From a bacterium (lineage in GTDB: Bacteria; Patescibacteriota; Minisyncoccia; UBA6257; 2-01-FULL-56-20), in the NCBI GenBank assembly GCA_021801885.1, contig JAKABL010000001.1:1-30494 (forward strand): 30,494 bases of DNA, read 5' to 3'. Below, in pieces: positions 1-7,367 of this stretch. A program made the position numbers and the translations under genes. The notes below the pieces were generated by a model. That model saw only the letters and a list, made by a program, of their open reading frames with translations, was not told the origin of the DNA and did no database searches. Numbering within the stretch: the first letter of the stretch is position 1; each line of letters opens with the position of its first letter.

Positions 1-921
1 CTTCATGAACCGCGCGCGCTTGGCCGCCGGAAGCTCGGGAATGGACGCACGGATCGTCTCGAGATCGAGCGTCGCCGTTTCGAACGGCGGGATATCGGGC
101 TCGGGGAAATAGCGGTAATCCTGCGCCTCCTCCTTGGAGCGCTGGGAAACGGTCTTCTGCGCCGCATCGTCCCATCCGCGCGTCTCCTGCATAATCCTCT
201 CCCCCTTCTCGAGGAGCGCGGTCTGTCGCGCGATCTCATAATTGATCGCCTGGAACACCGAATTGAAAGAGTTCAAATTTTTGACTTCCGCGCGCACCCC
301 GAGCGGCGCGCCGTCCTTGGCGAGCGAAATGTTCGCATCGGCACGCATCTGCCCCCGCTCAAGATCGGCATCGCTCACTCCGAGATAGCGAAGCACGAGC
401 TGGAGCTCCTTCATGAACGCGACGGCGTCCTCCGCGCTATGGAGGTCCGGTTCGGTCACGAGCTCCATGAGCGGCACCCCCGCGCGGTTATAATCCACAA
501 GCGTATCACCGGCCTCAGCACCTTTCCCCTCTCCCCCTTCGTCATGCACGAGCTTCCCCGCATCCTCTTCGAGATGGATATGGTTCACGTGTACGCCATG
601 GAGCATACCGCCCACGACGAGCGGTTCCCCGTTCTGGGTGATCTGATATGCCTTTGGCAGGTCCGGATAGAAATAGTTCTTGCGATCGAAATGCGTGCGT
701 GCCGAAGGGATGGCGCCGATCGCGATCCCCACCTTCACGACATGTGCGATGGCGGCCTTGTTCGGCACGGGGAGTGTCCCGGGATGCCCCATGCAGACCG
801 GACACACGTTCACGTTCGGACGCGTCTCGTCGGGATCGTTCAACGAGTCGCAGAACATCTTGGTGCGGGTCTTCAGCTCCGCATGGACCTCGAGACCAAT
901 GGTAGGACGATAATCGCTCAT
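1..921 (-). CDS. gatB: Asp-tRNA(Asn)/Glu-tRNA(Gln) amidotransferase subunit B, partial
   Basis: GatB is the tRNA-binding subunit of the GatCAB complex, which amidates misacylated Asp-tRNA(Asn) or Glu-tRNA(Gln) in the cytoplasm. Reading down from the ATG at 921-919 gives 307 codons, open to the window edge, so about a third of the usual ~480 residues is missing at the C-terminus. Family signatures are visible: the N-terminal IGLEVHAEL segment, the CPVCMGHPGTLP motif (about residues 40-51), and near the edge YRYFPEPDIPP. The start is preceded by a good promoter whose -10 box ends only 7 bases upstream, so the message is probably leaderless. It is separated from the accessory element by a terminator and belongs to the host backbone. 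Identity is secure. Confidence 0.95.
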   Translation of the reverse strand, partial: MSDYRPTIGLEVHAELKTRTKMFCDSLNDPDETRPNVNVCPVCMGHPGTLPVPNKAAIAHVVKVGIAIGAIPSARTHFDRKNYFYPDLPKAYQITQNGEPLVVGGMLHGVHVNHIHLEEDAGKLVHDEGGEGKGAEAGDTLVDYNRAGVPLMELVTEPDLHSAEDAVAFMKELQLVLRYLGVSDADLERGQMRADANISLAKDGAPLGVRAEVKNLNSFNSVFQAINYEIARQTALLEKGERIMQETRGWDDAAQKTVSQRSKEEAQDYRYFPEPDIPPFETATLDLETIRASIPELPAAKRARFMK

Positions 922-928
922 ACGCCCA

Positions 929-957
929 ATGATAGCCGAAAAGAAGCTATCCCTCAA
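929..957 (-). promoter_or_regulatory. gatB promoter (leaderless arrangement)
   Basis: On the minus strand, TTGAGG (952-957) and TATCAT (929-934) are separated by exactly 17 bases, and the -10 box ends 7 bases before the gatB ATG. Transcription would begin at or next to the start codon. No Shine-Dalgarno sequence lies between them. Confidence 0.65.
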
Positions 958-1047
958 GGAATTGAAGGGTTGCCGGCCATCGCTCTTCGCCTCACGCATG
1001 GGGCACTGCGCCGGGCATTCCACCGTCCCCATGATCCGTAGATACAA

Positions 1048-1074
1048 AAAACGGCCGCGTAGCGCGGCCGTTTT
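1048..1074. terminator. Bidirectional intrinsic terminator at the left edge of the accessory element
   Basis: A perfect 9-bp GC-rich stem (1051-1059 with 1063-1071) with a 3-base loop, flanked by an A-run on the left and TTTT on the right. On the minus strand it ends in six T's, so it can stop transcription coming from the recombinase gene before it reaches gatB. Confidence 0.85.
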
Positions 1075-1272
1075 CCCCTGTCGCATCGTAACGTTATTCC
1101 ACCGTGATCCCCATAGTTCTCGTGCAACCTCGAATAATTTAAAAAAATCTGCGAAAGCCAGTCGAATATTAATAGCTTTTAAGTTGCAATTTGATGATAG
1201 CACGAAATCCATCCGGTCGTGCTGGTCGTCGGCTGTGGATAAACGCCCCGCTATGACATGCTTTTAAAAAAG
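1075..1272. other. Intergenic region between terminator and recombinase
   Basis: AT-richer than its surroundings with no convincing ORF or RNA gene. It contains a short inverted repeat (GCACGA...TCGTGC, about 1199-1221) and, at 1240-1261, one copy of a sequence that recurs inverted at the other end of the element. The recombinase stop codon lies just beyond that copy. Confidence 0.5.
1240..1261 (+). repeat. Left copy of candidate terminal inverted repeat
   Basis: The 22 bases here match the reverse complement of 12634-12653 at 19 positions, allowing one 2-base gap: TAAACGCCCC, then TATGA, then ATGC. The two copies lie at opposite ends of the accessory element and this one directly adjoins the tyrosine recombinase gene. 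Its role as a recombination site is inference. Confidence 0.45.
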
Positions 1273-2217
1273 CTATTCTCCCCGCAAACTGCGATAGGCC
1301 TCTTCCCGATCCTTCCCAAAAAGCATCGTATACGGATACGAGCTCTCCACCCTGGCGTGGCCCATCATGCTCGAAATGACGAAATTGTTTGCTTTCTTTT
1401 TCGCCAGATCGCGGCCGAACAGGTGCCGGAAGGAATGAGGATTGATGATAGGCAGTCCCGCTCTGTTCGAGTATTTGCGGAATAGTTCGGAAACATAACC
1501 GACCTGCAACCTTCTTCCCTTCGCGGAATAGTTCGACGCGCTCCCGCCCGCCTTGATTCCGAAGAACACCGCCTTCGGCTCGTCGAGCTCCATCGTCGTG
1601 AGAAATTTCTCGCGGGTCGCAACCCACTTCTTGAGCTGTTCGTTTGCCTCGCGCCCCCAGAAGATCTCCCGATATGGCAGCTCGCCGCGCGACTTTTCCG
1701 TCTTGATCCGCGCCGACTTCCTACCAAGATCGATGTCGTCCATGTCGAGCGCGACGATCTCGCCGTTGCGCGCCCCGGTGTCATGGATGAGCATGAGGAT
1801 CGCCTTGTCGCGGACCGCATACGTAATCTCGCCGCACTTCCCCTCGTCCTTCACCGCCGCCAGCAACCGTTCATACTGCTCTTCGGTTGCCACCCGTGGG
1901 AACTTGAACACTTTTCTTGGTATCGGGATGAGATCCGGATCGAAGCCCACTTGGATGCGGCGGCGGAACATGTGCTCGAAGAACAGTTTGAGCGCAATCG
2001 CTTTTTTGATCCGCGTGTTGTCGTCGTACCCGAGCGACTGCACGACCCCCAGCCAGCTTTCACATTCTTCGAGCGTGATCGATTCCACTTCCCGATCAAC
2101 GTCCCGCATGTAGAACATGAAGTCCGAGAGGTGCATGAAATCCTGCGTAACCGTCCGCGACTTCCTCGTCTGGTGCCGGGAATTCAGATACAGGTTTATT
2201 GCATCGTTGAGTTTCAT
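1273..2217 (-). CDS. Tyrosine recombinase/integrase (phage integrase family)
   Basis: A site-specific tyrosine recombinase that cuts and rejoins DNA through a phosphotyrosine intermediate. It has an N-terminal SAM-like core-binding region (first ~100 residues) and a C-terminal catalytic domain. Counting from the upstream GTG at 2247, visible catalytic residues are Arg160 in DTGARNGE, a Lys in IKTEKSRGEL (182 or 185), His271 and Arg274 in PHSFRH, His297 in MMGHARV, and the nucleophile most likely Tyr306 in YPYTML. I prefer ATG 2217 (314 aa) because the GTG at 2247 lies inside a terminator-like hairpin. It sits at the left end of the element, next to a repeat found inverted at the far end, and is the likely mobilisation enzyme. 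It could also be a relative of host XerC/D, but the location argues for an accessory integrase. Confidence 0.9.
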   Translation of the reverse strand: MKLNDAINLYLNSRHQTRKSRTVTQDFMHLSDFMFYMRDVDREVESITLEECESWLGVVQSLGYDDNTRIKKAIALKLFFEHMFRRRIQVGFDPDLIPIPRKVFKFPRVATEEQYERLLAAVKDEGKCGEITYAVRDKAILMLIHDTGARNGEIVALDMDDIDLGRKSARIKTEKSRGELPYREIFWGREANEQLKKWVATREKFLTTMELDEPKAVFFGIKAGGSASNYSAKGRRLQVGYVSELFRKYSNRAGLPIINPHSFRHLFGRDLAKKKANNFVISSMMGHARVESSYPYTMLFGKDREEAYRSLRGE

Positions 2218-2237
2218 ATTTAATTTATTTTTAACGC

Positions 2238-2265
2238 AAAAGCCCACCGATACGACTCAGTGGGC
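2238..2265 (-). terminator. Terminator-like hairpin upstream of the recombinase
   Basis: Six-bp stem GCCCAC/GTGGGC (2242-2247 with 2260-2265) followed on the minus strand by TTTT. It would stop leftward transcription just before the recombinase start, insulating that gene from the rest of the element. Confidence 0.55.
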
Positions 2266-2584
2266 CTTGCGCGGAGACAATCCTTGCAGATTGCTCCAGG
2301 GCGTCATTCTACTCGAAAAACGCCGAAAATACGAGACCCCATTGGTCGTATCGCGCCTTGCGGCAGATCCCTTTCGGGACAATGGGTTTTATGCTGTTTT
2401 ATCGACCTTGCCGGACTATACGGCGGTTCGTTTCCGCCGTCCAGTTATGTCATAGCTAAATTGTTTTTGAGGTAGGTTTTGTCAGTACGATTGTGAGTTA
2501 TGAACACTTTGGCATTTGATTCGACCTTGACGGCGGGGTTTAAAATGAAGGCGTGCTCGCCTGTTTAAGACGCCCTTCATTTTA
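2266..2584. other. Non-coding stretch ending in a strong hairpin
   Basis: No ORF with protein-like features. At the right end, 2540-2553 pairs with 2571-2585 (14 bp, one bulge; TTAAAATGAA core). A second partner, TTTAAACCCCGC at about 2644-2655, can pair with GCGGGGTTTAAA at about 2534-2545. The two pairings share bases and are mutually exclusive. A TTGATT element near 2516 could be a -35 box, but the -10 spacing is poor. Confidence 0.45.
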
Positions 2585-2860
2585 ATGGTGAACTCAACGA
2601 CAACATGCAGCTATGCGAACCCCCTCGTTCTTACGAAGGGCGCTTTAAACCCCGCTTCGGGAAACGACAGCGGGGCGTTCCAATTCGGCAGCTCAACGTG
2701 CACCACGCTTTACGCGCAAAGCACCTCCACCAATCCCAGTTATTATAATGGGTTCACCTACGGCGAAATAGTTATTTCTGTGCTTCTTCTGTTGATAACT
2801 GTCGCGACACTCTATAGCTTCTTCTGGTTTAGTGTGAAAGGTGTGAAAATCAGGCAGTGA
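2585..2860 (+). CDS. Small secreted/membrane protein, unknown function
   Basis: A 91-residue ORF with no recognised family. The first ~55 residues are rich in Ser, Thr, Asn and Tyr with two Cys, followed by one clear membrane span (about residues 60-80, EIVISVLLLLITVATLYSFF) and a short basic tail (VKGVKIRQ). The shape suggests a single-pass protein with its polar N-terminus outside and basic tail inside. The ATG lies at the foot of a 14-bp hairpin, which may limit its translation. No Shine-Dalgarno is present. It stands alone on the plus strand between recombinase and Fic genes. Its size and topology resemble the small membrane proteins of the leftward operon, but no relationship is shown. 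Function cannot be assigned. Confidence 0.6.
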   Translation: MVNSTTTCSYANPLVLTKGALNPASGNDSGAFQFGSSTCTTLYAQSTSTNPSYYNGFTYGEIVISVLLLLITVATLYSFFWFSVKGVKIRQ

Positions 2861-2975
2861 TTTTTCATATTTGCTTTAGAAATAATTTATGTATAAAAGC
2901 GTATAATGTTATGCACATGGAGCAATATGGCAACCACGCGGCTTTATGTGTTAAAATAACTGTATTGCGAGGCGC

Positions 2976-3004
2976 TTGATTTTCGGGCATTCTGATGGTA
3001 CAAT
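2976..3004 (+). promoter_or_regulatory. Promoter of the Fic genes
   Basis: TTGATT (2976-2981) and TACAAT (2999-3004) are separated by 17 bases, 27 bases before the ATG at 3032. This is a near-consensus sigma-70-type promoter. Confidence 0.75.
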
Positions 3005-3031
3005 AAGGTCTCGATCATTGGCACTAAAAAT

Positions 3032-3256
3032 ATGAAAAAGCGCGTCATTCCAAATATTGAGAACCAACTGAAGAAATTGGTTGAGTTGCAGTTGGAAGTG
3101 GAAAAATTGCCGCCGCTCACTCCTGTCGAAAAGGCGAAGTTCGAACAGTCGCTTGCGATCGATCAGCTCTATTATTCGAGCAAGCTCGAAGGGAGCGAGC
3201 TCACGACCAAAATGATCGATAAAGCGATTCATGGCAAGAAGCTTTCGGCGGCCTAA
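3032..3256 (+). CDS. Fic N-terminal part / inhibitory-helix protein (antitoxin-like)
   Basis: A 74-residue ORF carrying the Fic autoinhibitory signature (S/T)xxxE(G/N): Ser49-Ser-Lys-Leu-Glu53-Gly54 in the context AIDQLYYSSKLEGSELT. In class II Fic enzymes this helix sits at the N-terminus of the same chain, where its Glu blocks productive ATP binding. In class I systems (VbhA/VbhT) it is a separate small antitoxin. Here the ORF ends at TAA (3254-3256), while the catalytic domain continues in the next frame from 3231. The sequence resembles the N-terminus of class II enzymes more than stand-alone VbhA, so a single-base frameshift in an ancestral fused gene is the simplest origin. A working two-gene toxin-antitoxin pair remains possible. 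Confidence 0.75.
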   Translation: MKKRVIPNIENQLKKLVELQLEVEKLPPLTPVEKAKFEQSLAIDQLYYSSKLEGSELTTKMIDKAIHGKKLSAA

Positions 3257-3887
3257 GGACGACGAAGAACTTCAGGAATTGGAAGCCGCCGGGCTATGGC
3301 GTGCTCAAGCGCTCGCGAAAGAGATCGGCGAGAGCAGCGAAAAGATAACCCTCGAAATCATCTTGCGTATTCACAAGGTGTTTTTCGAGCACGCCAACCC
3401 GGACATTGCGGGAAGATTTCGCCGTAGCGGCGAAGATATAAAGAAGCTGAAATACATCGAGCCACCGCTCGGAACCGGCGTGCAAATGCGAATGTACGAG
3501 TTCTGGCGCGACTTCGACACTCGCCTTTCGCAAGTGCCACAACTTCCCAAGACCGCAGGCAAACGGGCATCCCAACATGCACTCGCAAAGCGTAATGATG
3601 CCGTGATAACCCTCGGAGCGTGGACGCAACACCAGATCGCCGCAATCCATCCGTTTTGCGAGGGCAACGGCCGTATGGCCCGCCTCCTTACCAACCTTAT
3701 TTTGTATCGCTTCAAGCTTCAGCCCACGGATATAAAATACCAAGGCGAAAACCGCGTCGCCTATCTCGAAGCACTTGGCGCGATCGATCAGCACGACGAT
3801 TATCGCCATCTGAAGCAATTAATCATTAAAGGGATGATGAGCTCGTATCGGCGTCTTGCGGAGACAAGAAAGCGAATGGCGAAATAG
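3231..3887 (+). CDS. Fic-domain AMP-transferase, catalytic part
   Basis: A 218-residue ORF with the complete Fic active-site motif HPFCEGNGRMAR (residues 140-151): catalytic His140, the anion-binding GNGR, and the final Arg. Fic enzymes transfer AMP from ATP to target proteins; several act as toxins. The TxxxAGxFRR-like stretch near residues 56-66 (DIAGRFRRSG) matches the flap region that holds the target. The ORF overlaps the inhibitory-helix ORF by 26 bases in the +1 frame and has no clear ribosome site at ATG 3231, so expression would need translational coupling or frameshifting. A terminator follows the stop at 3885-3887. The catalytic residues are intact, so the domain is probably active if made. 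Confidence 0.85.
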   Translation: MARSFRRPKDDEELQELEAAGLWRAQALAKEIGESSEKITLEIILRIHKVFFEHANPDIAGRFRRSGEDIKKLKYIEPPLGTGVQMRMYEFWRDFDTRLSQVPQLPKTAGKRASQHALAKRNDAVITLGAWTQHQIAAIHPFCEGNGRMARLLTNLILYRFKLQPTDIKYQGENRVAYLEALGAIDQHDDYRHLKQLIIKGMMSSYRRLAETRKRMAK

Positions 3888-3951
3888 CTGTGTACCGGAC
3901 AATGTAAAGTATTGCCGCTATACTAAAACTGGGCGGCAAGCAAAAAATCCC

Positions 3952-5018
<1,067 letters not shown>

Positions 5019-5205
5019 GGATGGAAATGCGAACGACACCCTTGGCTCTGCGGGAGGGCGCATTCCGCGCGATCCCGCAGAGGAACGGATGATATTTTCC
5101 CTTTCGGGAAGGAAGAGGGGCAGTAGCCGTCTTGGCGCAGACATGCGCGCGATGCGCGCAGGGATCCGTGAATCCCCTGTTCGGGCCAATGCATTCGATG
5201 ATGAA

Positions 5206-5320
5206 TACTGGGCACAGCGGAATCCGATGTTGTTGTTCGTGTTGCCGGGAGTATTGTTCAGGTTGAGTGTCTCCACCCCCGCATTCGCGCCATTGTTCCA
5301 ATTGCCGCCGCGGATGAAAC
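5206..5320 (-). repeat. DGR template repeat (TR)
   Basis: This 115-bp segment aligns without gaps to the 3' end of the target gene (VR, 5804-5918; constant offset 598). The 13 mismatches all fall on plus-strand T in the TR, that is coding-strand A: ten A-to-G, two A-to-C and one A-to-T. No other base differs. Several asparagine AAC/AAT codons are hit at one or both adenines, the normal substrate for codon diversification. The TR lies between avd and the RT, a common DGR layout. Confidence 0.97.
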
Positions 5321-5380
5321 TCCACTGTGGTGCACCCCTGTCCCTGCCCGGCGATGCCGGGCATCTTCCATTCTACCGCA

Positions 5381-5731
5381 TCACGCCGCGTTCGGCTGGG
5401 GAAATCGCGCCATCCATCCCGCGAGCATCCGGCCGATCTCGTTCATGCGCTCCGCCGCGAAGCCGTATTGCCGCACACTCATGAACCGGAGGTCTTTCGC
5501 GAGGCGGACAAGCATGCGGAGTTCGTCGAGATCCGCGCTCGCGGCGGCGAGTAGGGTATGTTTCTCCCGCGCGGCGTTCGCGACGATGAACGCGTGGATG
5601 AGGTCGATGGTCTTATTCTCAATGCGCTGGCCGAGCACGAACCGCTGGCTCTTGGGGAATTTGTTCACGACGGGATGCAACCACAGCATGAAGTCGTAGG
5701 TCTTTTGGTAGATGGCAAGGTCGTCCAGCAT
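5381..5731 (-). CDS. avd: DGR accessory variability determinant (Avd-like four-helix protein)
   Basis: A 116-residue, all-helical protein of the Avd/bAvd (S23 rRNA intervening-sequence protein) type. Avd proteins form a pentameric barrel that binds the DGR reverse transcriptase and TR RNA and is needed for mutagenic homing. Characteristic features are the N-terminal YQKTYDFMLWLHPVVNKFPKSQRFVLGQRIENKTIDLIHAFIVANAA and the C-terminal ADLDELRMLVRLAKDLRFMSVRQYGFAAERMNEIGRMLAGW. It begins 71 bases after the target stop codon and is followed by the TR. The same fold is encoded inside some 23S rRNA intervening sequences, but the DGR setting decides the call. Confidence 0.9.
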   Translation of the reverse strand: MLDDLAIYQKTYDFMLWLHPVVNKFPKSQRFVLGQRIENKTIDLIHAFIVANAAREKHTLLAAASADLDELRMLVRLAKDLRFMSVRQYGFAAERMNEIGRMLAGWMARFPQPNAA

Positions 5732-5802
5732 GGCGGAAGGAGGCAGAGGCAGAAAGAAAAAATGCGAAGATAGATTGCAGATTTCAGATGGCTACGCGGC
5801 GG

Positions 5803-7326
5803 CTACCGGGCACAGCGGAATCCGACGCTGTTGTTCGTGCCGCCGGGAGTAAGGCTCAGGTTGAGTGTCTCCACCCCCGCATTCGCGCCATTGCCCCAAC
5901 CGCCGCCGCGGAGGAAACCATAGACGGTGGTATTGCCCGAGGTGCCGTCGGAATATATTTCGCCCATGCCTTGTGTAGAGCTCCATGCGTTGTTGAGAGG
6001 CCCCGCGGTCTGCTGAGTCATCGTGCCCCAGTTCGTGATCGCGGTATATTGGCGCCAGGTGAAGCCCGGGCTGCCGCCATACGGCTCGTTCTGTCCCTGG
6101 ATCGTGTCGCTCGTCCACTGCCAGAGGTTGCCCGCCATGTCCCAGACGATGCTGCCGTTCGAGAGCGTGAGGGTGCGGATCTGGGAATTCGCCGATCCCG
6201 TGCCGCCGCAGGAGGAAGGGCCGTCGGTGCCCACGCAGTTCTGGGAATCGCTTGTGGAAGGGAGGCTTGCGTTTGCGGGAATGTTGTCGTTGTGTCCCGA
6301 ATACACATAGTTCGTACCCACCGTGCCGCCGTACCAGTTTGATCCCTGCCCCTCCGCGTTCCAGGCGATGGTCTGCCACTCCGCGTTCGTCATGAGATGG
6401 GCGCCGATCGAAGCGCAGTAGCTCGCGGCCTGGGTCTGGGACACGTCCACGATGGGATAGCCGGTGGCGATCGAGGCGGGGGCATAGCCGTTCGCTTGGG
6501 AACAGTTGTTCGTATTCACACCCGCGCCCCCATTGTTGTAACCGTTCACGGCGGTGCCATCCAAAGGAGAGGTGAGGCCCACACCCGTCGTGCGGTTCAC
6601 GCATGACGCGTCGTACTTCATCACCATGAAATTGCCGGTACCGAAGGTGCTGTTGCCGGGGACGGGCACCCAGGCGCCCGTGAGGTTGGCGGCGGAGCCG
6701 ACCGTGAAGGCGAGAGGATTCTGCACGAGCATCGCCTGATATTTCTGGGATTCGGGGACGGCCGTGACGCGGAAGGTGGTGCCGAAGGATTCGTAGGTGT
6801 AGTAAAAGTTGCTTGAGGTGGAATTCACGGGATCGACGGGGAGGGAGCCGAAGGGGCTTCCAGCGCTAATGCTATTGAAATTGATCGGCAGCCAGCCGGT
6901 GGTCGAAGCGTTGCGATAGGTGCTTGATGCGGCGCAGTGGAAAGATCCGCCTGCGAGGAAATTGCCGCTCATAAGGGAGCAGTCCGTGCCTGCGGTCGAG
7001 GTGGCATTCGGATCGGGAATGGAAACGTAGGTGACGGATGAGGTGCCGAGGGAGAAATTGGAAGCGCCCCCTTGGTCAGTGGTATACAAATTGATCGCCG
7101 AGTTCAGGGTGGCAAGGTCGGAGAGGCGGTTCGCATCCCTCGATTGGGCGAGAAGCTGGGCGGGATTGAGGGTCAAGACGACGACCACCGCCAAAATGGC
7201 GATGATCGCGATCACGACGAGAAGCTCGATGAGGGTGAAGCCCTTATCGAGCATGGCCGCAGGTGGAATTACTCTCTCTCTCTCTCTCTCGGAGCGATTA
7301 TTCCGAACAAAAGCTGGGTTGCCCAT
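5803..7326 (-). CDS. DGR target: prepilin-like protein with variable C-type-lectin (FGE-sulfatase) domain
   Basis: The protein diversified by the DGR. From ATG 7326 it is 507 residues: a 24-residue extension containing an Arg-Glu repeat, then a type IV prepilin signal (MLDKG/FTLIELLVVIAIIAIL; mature Glu at +5), an extracellular linker, and a C-terminal formylglycine-generating-enzyme/C-type-lectin fold (MTNAEWQTIAW, VWDMAGNLWQWTSD, RGGGWGNGANAG, ending GFRCAR). The last ~38 residues are the VR. Prepilin peptidase would cleave after Gly29, so the variable domain would be displayed on a pilus-like structure. The alternative start ATG 7254 directly precedes the prepilin signal (483 aa). I prefer 7326 because an extended -10 box ends 6 bases upstream. 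The CT tract at 7272-7290 then lies inside the coding sequence, and a one-unit change gives an early stop. Confidence 0.92.
   Translation of the reverse strand: MGNPAFVRNNRSERERERVIPPAAMLDKGFTLIELLVVIAIIAILAVVVVLTLNPAQLLAQSRDANRLSDLATLNSAINLYTTDQGGASNFSLGTSSVTYVSIPDPNATSTAGTDCSLMSGNFLAGGSFHCAASSTYRNASTTGWLPINFNSISAGSPFGSLPVDPVNSTSSNFYYTYESFGTTFRVTAVPESQKYQAMLVQNPLAFTVGSAANLTGAWVPVPGNSTFGTGNFMVMKYDASCVNRTTGVGLTSPLDGTAVNGYNNGGAGVNTNNCSQANGYAPASIATGYPIVDVSQTQAASYCASIGAHLMTNAEWQTIAWNAEGQGSNWYGGTVGTNYVYSGHNDNIPANASLPSTSDSQNCVGTDGPSSCGGTGSANSQIRTLTLSNGSIVWDMAGNLWQWTSDTIQGQNEPYGGSPGFTWRQYTAITNWGTMTQQTAGPLNNAWSSTQGMGEIYSDGTSGNTTVYGFLRGGGWGNGANAGVETLNLSLTPGGTNNSVGFRCAR
5804..5918 (-). repeat. DGR variable repeat (VR)
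   Basis: The 3' 115 bases of the target gene, ending at its stop codon, matching the TR except at 13 template adenines. Because non-A positions are perfectly conserved, at least one round of mutagenic retrohoming has occurred since TR and VR diverged. The invariant 3' segment (TCGGATTCCGCTGTGCCC on the coding strand, interrupted by one changed A) is the probable initiation-of-homing end. Confidence 0.97.
7272..7290. repeat. (CT)9.5 dinucleotide tract at the start of the DGR target gene
   Basis: Nineteen bases of CT on the plus strand. Read from ATG 7326 the present length is in frame. Loss of one unit leads to a TAA at the CGATAA just after the prepilin ATG, and gain of one unit gives TAA immediately after the tract. 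It is the second dinucleotide tract in the DGR. Confidence 0.9.
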
Positions 7327-7332
7327 AGGAAT

Positions 7333-7341
7333 ATCATACCA
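7333..7341 (-). promoter_or_regulatory. Extended -10 promoter for the DGR target gene
   Basis: Minus strand TGG-TATGAT, an extended -10 element, ends 6 bases before ATG 7326. The -35 region (about 7356-7361) is poor, which extended -10 promoters tolerate. It lies just downstream of the methyltransferase stop, so the DGR can be transcribed independently. Confidence 0.6.
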
Positions 7342-7367
7342 TATACCGATGAAATCCCTGTGTAAAA

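Noticed and set aside
439..1041. Plus-strand ORF of 200 codons opposite gatB
   Set aside because: Antisense shadow of gatB, which is clearly encoded on the minus strand.
1260..1282. Possible direct repeat attL/attR (CTTTTAAA then CTATTCT) with 12756-12770
   Set aside because: Only 15 low-complexity matching bases with a 4-base gap, lying at gene ends; not strong enough to call attachment sites.
5019..5276. Longer start for the reverse transcriptase at 5276
   Set aside because: That extension is a translation of the template repeat itself (ETLNLNN...NIGFRCA); the protein-like RT sequence begins at Met 5018.
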